DNA of 64,000 nucleotides from Stentor roeselii (lineage: Eukaryota; Ciliophora; Heterotrichea; Heterotrichida; Stentoridae): NCBI GenBank assembly GCA_006503475.1, contig RSEH01000204.1:24279-88278 (forward strand), written 5' to 3'. Within the stretch, counting starts at the first letter, position 1, and every line of letters begins with the position of its first letter. Below the pieces are notes generated by a model. The model did not search any database, was not told where the DNA came from, and was given only the letters and a program-made list of their open reading frames with translations. Shown here one piece after another: positions 29,974 to 37,993 of the stretch. A program made the position numbers and the translations under genes.

Positions 29974-30508
29974 TATTAATAGCTTTGGAGTTAGGCTTTT
30001 TTGTTTGTGGAGATGAAGGGTTAAGAAAATAATGGAAATTATTTGGGTTTTTATCATGTTAGGATGGAATTTCATGGATTTTGAAGGATTTGAATTGAGG
30101 TATTTTGGAAGGTTTGGAAAAAAGGATTGGGATTCGTGTGGATCTGATCAGAGGGAGAGTGGCTTGAATGGATTCAGAAATGAATGTGAAGTAGAAAAAT
30201 TTTGATTTTGATTTTAATGGAAAAACTTTGAAAATTTATAAATAGCTTCAGTTTCGTATTTCGTGATTTGAAGATTTTTCAGGAGATTTAATAAAATCAT
30301 GATTCTGAGGTTATTGAAAATCTCACCTTTCAGTATTAAGAATTTTTTTATTGTACTTGGACACTAATCATAAGAATTTTTTTTTAATTCGTATTTAGAA
30401 TAGTTTTTTATTGAAGTCTTCCATTTGTTGCACATCTAGATAATTCTGTCCTCATTCACATTTTCAGGTATTTTTGTGTATTTCTTGAAATGAATATCTT
30501 TTTAATAA
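29974..30508. other. divergent intergenic region
   Basis: 535 bp between the zinc-finger start and the WD40 start. The half next to the zinc-finger gene (30,000-30,200) is G-rich and C-poor on the plus strand, that is G-poor in that gene's sense. No additional gene seen. Confidence 0.5.
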
Positions 30509-31702
30509 ATGTTGAAAAAACCAGTTAAATTTACGAAATTCCTTGCTCAAGACCTTCATAATTTATCATCAAGTGGTTATTTCATTACAGGACACACAGA
30601 TAAGATCAATTCTTTTGATATCAACAGTGAATGCAGTAAAATCATCACATCCTCATCAGACCTGACGATAAAATTATGGGACCTGGAGACAGGTTTCATA
30701 TCTCAAGAATTTTCAACAACTGAAGACAACAAGACTGTTTTGTTTTACAATGAAAAATACGCTGTTTCTACAGCAAACGATGAAAACTTCAACATTTGGG
30801 ACTTGGTATTGAATGAACTTGCCTATACTTGTTATGGTAGTGCTAGTATTAAGGATATCACAGTGATTTGTGGTAAGAACTTAATAATCACTGCTTGTTC
30901 TGATAAAAATTTCTATCTTTGGACATTCCCTTCTTGTGATCTTTTTCAAGTGATTTATAATGACACAAATTTTTGGAGGATAAGTTTCATGGAAACTTCA
31001 ATTAACAGCGATTTGATAGTTTTTAAATCAAGCTGTAGTGAAATAGGGAAATCTTCAATATTCCTTTTAAATATCAATCAAAATTCTATAAAAAAATTCA
31101 CTGACTGCTCTTTTATTGTTATTAACTTGATCCTAGATAAAAAGTCCGAAGTACTTTTTTACACAACAGACGAAAAAATAATTCGAAAATGCTTTATAAA
31201 CCAATTCAAAAGCCGAAAAAGTCCAATACTTTCATCTACCCCACGAAGTTTTTCTATAAACCCCAAAGAAACCCTTTTATTTCTCGGGTTAGATGATAAA
31301 AAAATCCTAATTCTCGATACAGAAGACTTGAAAATCCAAAAAGTCTTCAAAACCATCAACAGTCTAATCCTAGGTCTAAAGTTCGACAGTGTCCGAAATG
31401 AACTTCTAAGCTACTCAGACGACAACACCTTAAATTCCTTTTCTCTATGCCAAGAGAAAGAATCCTTAAAATTTGTAAGTCACTCCGGGTGCATCAGCAG
31501 CCTTGCCTGGACATCAGACGAGTTTCACTTCGCATCAGGTTCCAACGACAAGACTGTGAAGCTTTGGTGTCAAGAAGAAAACTATTACTTGAAAACATTT
31601 GAAGGCCATGAAAATTCAATAAAATCTCTGAAATTTTCATCATCCGAGCAGTTCCTAGTCAGTGCTTCAACTGAAAGAGTCTTCGTCTGGAAGGTCAAAT
31701 AA
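30509..31702 (+). CDS. WD40 beta-propeller protein, copy 2
   Basis: A 397-residue paralogue of the WD40 protein at 11,398-12,612, collinear over its whole length. It starts MLKKPVKFTKFLAQDLHNLS and ends RVFVWKVK. Seven blades are visible, including GHTDKINSFDINSECSKII ending IKLWDLETG, the blade ending NIWDL, the blade ending FYLWTFP, HSGCISSLAWTSDEFHFASG ending VKLWCQEE, and GHENSIKSLKFSSSEQFLVS. The WD40 core is best kept in blades 1, 6 and 7; the middle blades have diverged most between copies. It probably serves the same scaffold role. It heads a run of nine rightward genes, with the next start 15 bp downstream. Confidence 0.92.
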   Translation: MLKKPVKFTKFLAQDLHNLSSSGYFITGHTDKINSFDINSECSKIITSSSDLTIKLWDLETGFISQEFSTTEDNKTVLFYNEKYAVSTANDENFNIWDLVLNELAYTCYGSASIKDITVICGKNLIITACSDKNFYLWTFPSCDLFQVIYNDTNFWRISFMETSINSDLIVFKSSCSEIGKSSIFLLNINQNSIKKFTDCSFIVINLILDKKSEVLFYTTDEKIIRKCFINQFKSRKSPILSSTPRSFSINPKETLLFLGLDDKKILILDTEDLKIQKVFKTINSLILGLKFDSVRNELLSYSDDNTLNSFSLCQEKESLKFVSHSGCISSLAWTSDEFHFASGSNDKTVKLWCQEENYYLKTFEGHENSIKSLKFSSSEQFLVSASTERVFVWKVK

Positions 31703-31717
31703 TAATAATTTCCCGCT

Positions 31718-32272
31718 ATGGATAAAAATTTTGAATCAAGCAATAAGTTTGAACTCGTTTACGACACAAGCCGCAACCCGGGAATTCAAGAAAGGTTTAA
31801 AATTCCGAAACAATGCAAAAAAGCTTCGGCGACGAACCCTGTGACTCCGCTTTACTCAAGCAAAATCGTTGAAGCTAGTCAGTTGGAAACTAAAGGAAAG
31901 TCCAGGTTTTACAGAAACTGCTCTTCAGGAAGTCCTACCCCGAAACATTTGCAGGTCTCTGAATTCATGATTGAATCTGAATTGGTACCTGTAAGGACAA
32001 GAGGCACTCAGATCTTTTCTCAAGAAAGGGAAATTTTTGGAAATCATGGGGAGGAGTTTATTGAATTGTTTGGAAATGAAGGACCTCAGTATTTTAGAAT
32101 TGTTGAAAATAATAAAATCGCTGGAATTGACTTTGAAAGTGCAAGGACTACCAGTCAGGTTGAAAATGATTGCCAGACTGATGAAAGTCAGATTGAATTG
32201 GTTGTTGATAAGTTTCGAAGAGAAATTTTGACTTGGCTTGATGAGAAGGAAAGGGAAAGAGAAGTAACTTGA
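31718..32272 (+). CDS. unidentified protein, 184 aa
   Basis: ATG at 31718, TGA stop. The N-terminal 100 residues are basic and Ser/Pro/Asn-rich (a YDTSRNPGIQERFKIPKQCK block), probably disordered. The C-terminal 85 are acidic and partly helical, ending VVDKFRREILTWLDEKERER. No family is recognised. It lies 15 bp behind the WD40 gene on the same strand. Confidence 0.75.
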   Translation: MDKNFESSNKFELVYDTSRNPGIQERFKIPKQCKKASATNPVTPLYSSKIVEASQLETKGKSRFYRNCSSGSPTPKHLQVSEFMIESELVPVRTRGTQIFSQEREIFGNHGEEFIELFGNEGPQYFRIVENNKIAGIDFESARTTSQVENDCQTDESQIELVVDKFRREILTWLDEKEREREVT

Positions 32273-32397
32273 TATTTAATATTAAAGATATTTAAGATTA
32301 AGCTTTCAACAGTTAAAAGTGAAGTTTTATAATAATTAATCTGGAATGTATCATCAAGATCTCCACTAGTAAAAATTTTATAATTTAAAAGTATTCG

Positions 32398-32697
32398 ATG
32401 GACTATCTACTCAAACGATTTTACATCTACCAAGAGCTACAAAAGATAAAAACAGGGGCATTTTCATTCACCTCCACAGAAGACCGCCTTCGCGCTCGTT
32501 TTTTACTTGAAATAGATGAGATCCATCGTCAAATCCAGCATCGCGGAGTCCTCTTCGGACTATGCCTGATCTTCACAGCAGGTTACCCATTAAGTCTATT
32601 CCAAAAGATATCAGTTCTTCTAATCTGCCGAGAAACAAGCACTTATTTCTACATCGACGAAATTTTATCAGTTCTCGAGCTGGACAAGTACAGTTAA
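32398..32697 (+). CDS. small protein with one membrane-like helix, 99 aa
   Basis: ATG at 32398, TAA stop. The N-terminal half is amphipathic with many Arg/Glu. A hydrophobic segment, GVLFGLCLIFTAGYPLSLFQ followed by KISVLLIC, could be one membrane helix or a buried hairpin. GC-richer coding, C-ending codons and tight spacing (20 bp to the next ATG) support a real gene. The function is unknown. Confidence 0.65.
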   Translation: MDYLLKRFYIYQELQKIKTGAFSFTSTEDRLRARFLLEIDEIHRQIQHRGVLFGLCLIFTAGYPLSLFQKISVLLICRETSTYFYIDEILSVLELDKYS

Positions 32698-32717
32698 AAA
32701 TAGCTTAAACAATAAAA

Positions 32718-33974
32718 ATGTCAGAAGAATTCCGAAGTTTTGACAGTCTTCACCTTCCTCCAATAGTTCCGAGGTACAACACTTACTTCCTCAACTCCTT
32801 AGACGACATTTTCCTTGAAGAGATCCGAGAAGACCACGTCTGGAGTCAAATACACGAACCGGTGCAGGTCTCGGGGGAAGAAGAAATCAAAGAAGAAATA
32901 AGCATCTCTGGAGAGTCTGAAGACGGGGACTGTCCGAATGACTTGCTTTTGTCCAGTTCTATTCGAAACGACACCTGGACCTGCCCTATCTGTCTTGATA
33001 TCTTTGAAGACCCTGTTGAGACTCCTTGTTGTCATAATTTGTTCTGTGAAAAATGCATCGAATTAGTCATCAAGTGCCCTATTTGTAAGAAAATGCTTGT
33101 TAGGTGCATTCCTAATGTTCCTATTAAAAGACTTGTTCAGGAATTGTCTGTCAAATGTCGACATCGACTTTGTAGTAAAGTGGTTAAGAAGGGATATCAG
33201 AAAAAACATGAACTTTTTTGTAAAATGGCACTTGTACCTTGTAGTCATAGTGAAACTTGTGGGGAAATTATTAGGAAGGACTTGGATGAACATTTGCAGG
33301 AAAAATGTGAGTACCGGCCTGTTTATTGTGAGTTGAATTGTGGCACACTTATGCCTTTTATTAGAATGGCCAGTCATCTGCAATCAACGTGTCCAAATGC
33401 AGAGATAGAATGCGGTCAATACTGCGGAACAAAATTAATGAGAAAAGAACTAACCGAGCATGTAACTCTAATATGCCCTAATTCTCAACTTTACTGCCCA
33501 CTAGTAGATTACCAAGGAACACCCTGTGGAACAATATGTCTCCGTAAAGACCTAAAAGAACATCAACTGACTTGCAATTTCCGCAAAGTCAGATGCAGCA
33601 ACATTGGGTGTAAAGAAAGAATTTTGTATAAATACCTCCAGGATCATGAAGGGATGTGCAAATACAAAATCATCAACTGTCCAAACGGCTGTGAGTCTTT
33701 TTTTATCAGGAACGAACTGGAAAAACACAACGAAGAATGCGAGTTGGAAATGGTGGAATGTTCTTATAAGGACATTGGATGCTTGTTCAAGACTCAGAGG
33801 AAAAACCTTCAGATTCATTTAGAGGATTATTTTAAAGAGCATGAACAACTTATGATCAAATATGTGATCAAAACTAATAATCATATCAAGAGGCTTGATA
33901 ACGATCTTGGTGATTTCTTGGAAAAGGCTAGAAGTGATATTAAAAGCATCAAAAAAGCACTTTTTCTTGAATAA
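32718..33974 (+). CDS. RING and TRAF-type zinc-finger protein (probable E3 ubiquitin ligase)
   Basis: A 418-residue protein. An acidic N-terminus is followed by a C3HC4 RING finger at about residues 89-123 (CPICLDIFEDPVETPCCHNL...CEKC...CPIC), which would recruit an E2 enzyme. Six or so TRAF-type Cys/His fingers follow (about 145-360), for example CEYRPVYCELNCGTLMPF, CRHRLCSKVVKKGYQKKH and CKYKIINCPNGCESFF. The C-terminal 50 residues form a short coiled coil for oligomerisation. There is no MATH/TRAF-C domain. The order matches TRAF-like ligases that are expanded in ciliates and amoebae. The substrate is unknown. Confidence 0.9.
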   Translation: MSEEFRSFDSLHLPPIVPRYNTYFLNSLDDIFLEEIREDHVWSQIHEPVQVSGEEEIKEEISISGESEDGDCPNDLLLSSSIRNDTWTCPICLDIFEDPVETPCCHNLFCEKCIELVIKCPICKKMLVRCIPNVPIKRLVQELSVKCRHRLCSKVVKKGYQKKHELFCKMALVPCSHSETCGEIIRKDLDEHLQEKCEYRPVYCELNCGTLMPFIRMASHLQSTCPNAEIECGQYCGTKLMRKELTEHVTLICPNSQLYCPLVDYQGTPCGTICLRKDLKEHQLTCNFRKVRCSNIGCKERILYKYLQDHEGMCKYKIINCPNGCESFFIRNELEKHNEECELEMVECSYKDIGCLFKTQRKNLQIHLEDYFKEHEQLMIKYVIKTNNHIKRLDNDLGDFLEKARSDIKSIKKALFLE

Positions 33975-34134
33975 ATAATGAAATTTTAGATGAGTTTGTT
34001 TAATAACGGTTTAAAAGTAAATTCATGATAATAAAGTAAATCATTCAAATTATTATATTAAATTAAATCTATAAAAGTATTATAATAAGTTAATTATAGA
34101 TTAAAAAAGGAATGCATTTAACCTTACCTCTCAA

Positions 34135-34368
34135 ATGAGAAAATTATTATCAATCATGGAAAACCAGCAAGTTTCCAGAATCGAGCTAAAAAACCAAAAC
34201 CAACAAATCAACCCTTCAAGCCTTCCTTACTACGAGAGCCTAACCATCCTAAAAGAATCAAATTCAAGCATGTCCAAAACCTTTTCACCTTCCCTAAAGA
34301 TCCCTAAACACCATTCATCCTCCAGTGCCTCTCATTTAAATTCATGTCAGAACTGCACATCATTTTAA
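34135..34368 (+). CDS. possible small Ser/Asn-rich protein, 77 aa
   Basis: ATG at 34135, TAA stop, lying 34 bp before the next rightward gene. Composition is Ser/Asn/Gln/Lys-rich with few hydrophobics, so disordered if translated. C-ending codons and G-poor sense sequence match neighbouring gene starts, which supports coding. It could alternatively be a misread 5' leader of the next gene. The second Met (MENQQVSRIELKNQ) is an equally good start. Confidence 0.45.
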   Translation: MRKLLSIMENQQVSRIELKNQNQQINPSSLPYYESLTILKESNSSMSKTFSPSLKIPKHHSSSSASHLNSCQNCTSF

Positions 34369-34402
34369 CTCAAGACAAATAACTTAACAGTCCATAATTT
34401 AA

Positions 34403-34975
34403 ATGAAATCATCAGACTCTTTATCAGGAATGCGTCAACGACCAGACCTCAGATGCATAACTGATAAACACCTTTTAAGGCACCCAAGTGAAGACTTGAG
34501 TCCAGCCAAAGTCCGTCATCAAAGCCAGAACTTTCAAATTTGCGACATTCCAGACCAAGGCGGAGGAAATCAGCGACTGGGAGGGTTTTCCTCGTATGTG
34601 ACTCAGTTCATGACAGTTCCTTCCGGGTACGACCAGCGACACGATTGCAAAGAAAGGGAGAACCCGAAGAAGCTGACTTTAAGACACTCTCGAAGTAAGA
34701 GTAACGTTAAACCTGTCAAGTCAGACCTGAAAAAAGGATCATTTTCAGATAAGCAGAGCATTCCTAAAAAAGGATCTCAGAATAAAATTCTAGTAAAAAA
34801 AAACGAGTATAAACCCTTGTCACCCTTTCAGTTGAAAGTCACAAACTCGAAACCTCTTCTGCCCAGTAAGGCTCTCAACAGGGCGAAAGAAAACAAAGAA
34901 GAACTGATGCCGCCTTGGAGGAAGTACATGAGAGAGTTGAACCAGCGATTGCATGAGCACAGGCAGAAACTTTAA
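34403..34975 (+). CDS. unidentified basic disordered protein, 190 aa
   Basis: ATG at 34403, TAA stop. Rich in Lys, Ser, Gln and Pro with no hydrophobic core. The C-terminus (MPPWRKYMRELNQRLHEHRQ) is a short amphipathic helix that may be the only structured part. No family is recognised. Next ATG 22 bp downstream. Confidence 0.75.
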   Translation: MKSSDSLSGMRQRPDLRCITDKHLLRHPSEDLSPAKVRHQSQNFQICDIPDQGGGNQRLGGFSSYVTQFMTVPSGYDQRHDCKERENPKKLTLRHSRSKSNVKPVKSDLKKGSFSDKQSIPKKGSQNKILVKKNEYKPLSPFQLKVTNSKPLLPSKALNRAKENKEELMPPWRKYMRELNQRLHEHRQKL

Positions 34976-34997
34976 TATAATGACAACATGGTTATAA

Positions 34998-35648
34998 ATG
35001 GCTCTAAACTCTTTGTTTAAGTCTGTGAGTGACCGGCTTTGTTTCTACTCGAACTGGAAATTCAATTTTCAGAAATACAGGGTTATCGGGTCTTTGAGGT
35101 ACATGGATGAAGCACTTGAAAGATACGTCGTTGCACCTTTTCATGTCAGGAAGAACCGAGGCGAGATGTTTTACAACGAACATTCTTTAGCATCTTTCAA
35201 CCATCGATGGAGTCTCCATTACGAAGAAGCTCTTTTCCTTAACTACATCATCGACAACTGGAACTTCGACAAGTCTAAACTCAGCAAATACGAGTTGCAA
35301 GACTACGAAGAAGCAGTCGAAAAACTGAAGAAATGGAATGATATTCGTGTTTTCACTAACCAGATCAACTATTTTATTGCAGAAATCAGAAAAACGATTT
35401 ATATTAGAAGAGCTTCTAAGTATCCGAATAACTTCTACGCGACTTACTTCCCGGAATTAGAAATTTCCATCGTCGCCAGGTACCATGAGTTAATTGACCA
35501 ACTTAAAGAATACCCTGAATGGACTGAAAAGGTGAAAGCGGAAGTTGAGCCTATTATTAAGCAGCTTTCTGATGTAATGCCGGTAAATTCTAATGAAATA
35601 CCTGTGAACCTGTTTTACGGAATTGACTTGCAGAGATATTTTAGGTAA
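34998..35648 (+). CDS. unidentified aromatic-rich helical protein, 216 aa
   Basis: ATG at 34998, TAA stop. It is unusually rich in Tyr, Trp, Phe and Asn, and probably folded and mostly helical (SLHYEEALFLNYIIDNWNFD; IRKTIYIRRASKYPNNFYAT). There is no membrane helix or known motif. Clade-specific mitochondrial-complex subunits in ciliates often look like this, but that is only a compositional impression. The next ATG is 11 bp past the stop. Confidence 0.78.
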   Translation: MALNSLFKSVSDRLCFYSNWKFNFQKYRVIGSLRYMDEALERYVVAPFHVRKNRGEMFYNEHSLASFNHRWSLHYEEALFLNYIIDNWNFDKSKLSKYELQDYEEAVEKLKKWNDIRVFTNQINYFIAEIRKTIYIRRASKYPNNFYATYFPELEISIVARYHELIDQLKEYPEWTEKVKAEVEPIIKQLSDVMPVNSNEIPVNLFYGIDLQRYFR

Positions 35649-35659
35649 TTAGATTATAA

Positions 35660-36352
35660 ATGGATAAAAATCGGGATAACGATATTGACGTCTTGTTGCA
35701 GAGGATGAAGAAGGATAATGAAAACTTCAAAAGAAGGTCTGGAAGCTTCAAAGCGCTCTCTGGGGAGGATAGTGATGAGGACTCCTTCATTGAGTCCAGG
35801 TATAAGGAAAAGAAAAACTCGGATGTTGGATTGAATTTCAAGTCACCTGATGTGAAAGGCAAGAAAAATGTGCAGAGAAAGCAGAAGAGTGAGAAGAAGA
35901 AGGAAGAGAAACAGAAAAATGAAATTATGAAGAAAAAAAATCTGGCAAAAAAAAGCAAGAAAAATAAAGAAGTTAAGGAGGATGGGAATATCAAGAAGGA
36001 AGTTTCGAAATCTCCTTCTACTTACTCGAGGAACTTGAAGTACTCAGCGAAAAGACCGAAAACTGCTATTATTTGCACTACTGGAGTTTTTCCGGGTAAA
36101 AAATCTGATAAACTCGCACTTTTTAAAAGCTGGGAAGCTGTTTGGAGCACTAGTAACTTTATCTGTTCTAATCGGTTGAGTGATAGGGAGGGACGAAAAC
36201 TGGATCTTGTTAGTCGGTTTAAGAAAAAACAGTTTGAAACGAAGAAAAAGACTGATACTGTTAAACTTATAAAAAATGATTTTGTTCCTCCGAATGAGAA
36301 AAGAAGGGATGACTTGAGATTCAATACCCGAATGAAAATGATGAGTCTCTAA
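35660..36352 (+). CDS. Lys-rich unidentified protein, 230 aa
   Basis: ATG at 35660, TAA stop. Residues about 60-110 are an extremely Lys/Glu-rich helix. The C-terminal 100 residues look folded and more conserved in character: KTAIICTTGVFPGKKSDKLA, FKSWEAVWSTSNFICSNR and REGRKLDLVSRFKKK. The KLALFKSWEAVW string faintly recalls centriolar HYLS1-type boxes, but I would not assign that. It starts 11 bp behind the previous gene. Confidence 0.72.
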   Translation: MDKNRDNDIDVLLQRMKKDNENFKRRSGSFKALSGEDSDEDSFIESRYKEKKNSDVGLNFKSPDVKGKKNVQRKQKSEKKKEEKQKNEIMKKKNLAKKSKKNKEVKEDGNIKKEVSKSPSTYSRNLKYSAKRPKTAIICTTGVFPGKKSDKLALFKSWEAVWSTSNFICSNRLSDREGRKLDLVSRFKKKQFETKKKTDTVKLIKNDFVPPNEKRRDDLRFNTRMKMMSL

Positions 36353-36522
36353 TAATATTAACCATTTTTTCCAGCCAGTCCCACCCAACATCCACTTCCA
36401 AAACCAAAGTAATACCCCTCATCCCCTGCACCACCTTAACCTCCCTAAAACCTTCCAAGATCCAACCAAACCGCATCCACAAAAATCCCTAAAATGGGAG
36501 TCTAAACAAGCCACAAATAAAA
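36353..36522 (+). promoter_or_regulatory. C-rich G-poor 5' flank of glutamate dehydrogenase
   Basis: Between 36,361 and 36,480 I count about six G in 120 bases, with C-rich strings such as tcatcccctgcaccacctta. It is the second clearest example of the 5'-flank composition pattern and lies directly upstream of the GDH ATG. Confidence 0.45.
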
Positions 36523-37986
36523 ATGTTGAGTAGACTTCTGAAAGTCCAGTCAGTCGGCCGTCGTTTCTTTTCTTCAACCGACGACGAGCCGAATTTCCTG
36601 GATATGGTGCGAATCAATTTAGACCGAGCATCAAAGCACATGGACCTAGACCCTGCAGTGCTCGAGTTGATCAAAACAGCAGACGCGACCCTGACGATGA
36701 CGATTCCATTAAAGCGAGACGCAGGTCACATCGAGTACTTCAAAGCATACCGAGTGCAGAACTCACGTCACAAGACCCCGACAAAGGGAGGCACACGATT
36801 TTCAAGCGACGCGTCATTGGAAGAGGTGCAAGCCCTGGCGCTTCTGATGACTTTGAAGTGCGCTTGTGTGAATTTGCCCTTCGGAGGGGGCAAGGGCGCC
36901 GTGAAAGTTGACCCGAAAGCTCTGAGTGAAGGAGAACTGGAGAGGCTGACAAGACGATACGCGATGGAACTCGCAAAAAAAGGATTTCTTGACCCTTCCA
37001 TGGACTGCCCAGGACCTGATATGGGAACTGGGGAAAGGGAGATGTTTTGGATGATGCACACTTATAGAGGATTGAACCCGGAAAATCTTTATGGACCTGC
37101 AGCTACTACTGGAAAACCTATTCTTAGTGGAGGGATATCTGGAAGGACTGAAAGCACTGGCTTGGGACTTTATTATTGTTTAAGGGAATTCATGAATGAT
37201 CCGGAATATATGGCTAAAGTTGGACTTACCACTGGGATTAAGGATAAAACTTTCATTGTTCAGGGATTCGGAAATGTCGGGTACTGGGCTTCTAATTTTG
37301 TTGAAAATGATGGCGGGAAGGTTTTAGGAGTGCTTGAAAGGGATGGAGCGGTTTATAATCCTAATGGGATTGGAGTTGATGATTTGAAGAAGTATGTTAT
37401 TAAGAGAGGAGGGGTCAAGGGCTACCCTCGTGCGGAGTACTTCGAAGACATCGAAGAAGTCTTCAAAAAGCCATGCGACGTGATAATCCCAGCGGCAAAA
37501 GAGCGTTCAATAACGGGTAAAAACGCAGTAAATTTCAACTGCAAAATCGTAGCCGAAGGAGCAAACGGTCCAACCACCCCTCGTGGAGAAGACGTTTTAT
37601 CCGCTAAAAACGTGTTAGTTCTTCCTGACCTCCTCCTAAACGCAGGAGGAGTGACAGTATCTTACTTCGAATACGTGAAAAACCTCGGCTTCATCAACCC
37701 AGGGCGAATGACTCGAAACCTGGAAGCAAAGACAAACCAATGGATAATCGACGCCGTCCGAAGAAACACTTCAGCTTCAGCATCAGACGAAAACATCAAA
37801 GGCATCGTCGAAGGGCCAAGCGAAGCCAACCTGGTCTACTCCGGACTGGAAGACGTGATGTGCCAGGCGACGGAAGAGACAAAAGCGACCAGCAAGCAAC
37901 TGGGCGTCTCCCTTCGCATGGCGGTCTTCATCAACGCGATCAACAAAATCAACTCAGCCACGTTGGGAGGAGCCGTAGGAGTTTAA
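36523..37986 (+). CDS. GDH: glutamate dehydrogenase, mitochondrial type
   Basis: Oxidative deamination of glutamate to 2-oxoglutarate and ammonia. The 487-residue protein starts with a mitochondrial presequence (MLSRLLKVQSVGRRFFSS). Substrate and catalytic motifs are present: PTKGGTRF, PFGGGKGAVKVDPK with catalytic Lys124, PGPDMGTGEREM with Asp166, and GPAATTGKP. The nucleotide-binding Rossmann motif is QGFGNVG (247-253), followed by CKIVAEGANGPTTP and DLLLNAGGVTVSYFEY. Length suits the hexameric animal/bacterial-like class. Codon ends switch from A/C to G/T between about 37,080 and 37,420, then back. The stop lies 7 bp from the stop of the convergent decarboxylase gene. Confidence 0.97.
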   Translation: MLSRLLKVQSVGRRFFSSTDDEPNFLDMVRINLDRASKHMDLDPAVLELIKTADATLTMTIPLKRDAGHIEYFKAYRVQNSRHKTPTKGGTRFSSDASLEEVQALALLMTLKCACVNLPFGGGKGAVKVDPKALSEGELERLTRRYAMELAKKGFLDPSMDCPGPDMGTGEREMFWMMHTYRGLNPENLYGPAATTGKPILSGGISGRTESTGLGLYYCLREFMNDPEYMAKVGLTTGIKDKTFIVQGFGNVGYWASNFVENDGGKVLGVLERDGAVYNPNGIGVDDLKKYVIKRGGVKGYPRAEYFEDIEEVFKKPCDVIIPAAKERSITGKNAVNFNCKIVAEGANGPTTPRGEDVLSAKNVLVLPDLLLNAGGVTVSYFEYVKNLGFINPGRMTRNLEAKTNQWIIDAVRRNTSASASDENIKGIVEGPSEANLVYSGLEDVMCQATEETKATSKQLGVSLRMAVFINAINKINSATLGGAVGV

Positions 37987-37993
37987 GTAACTA

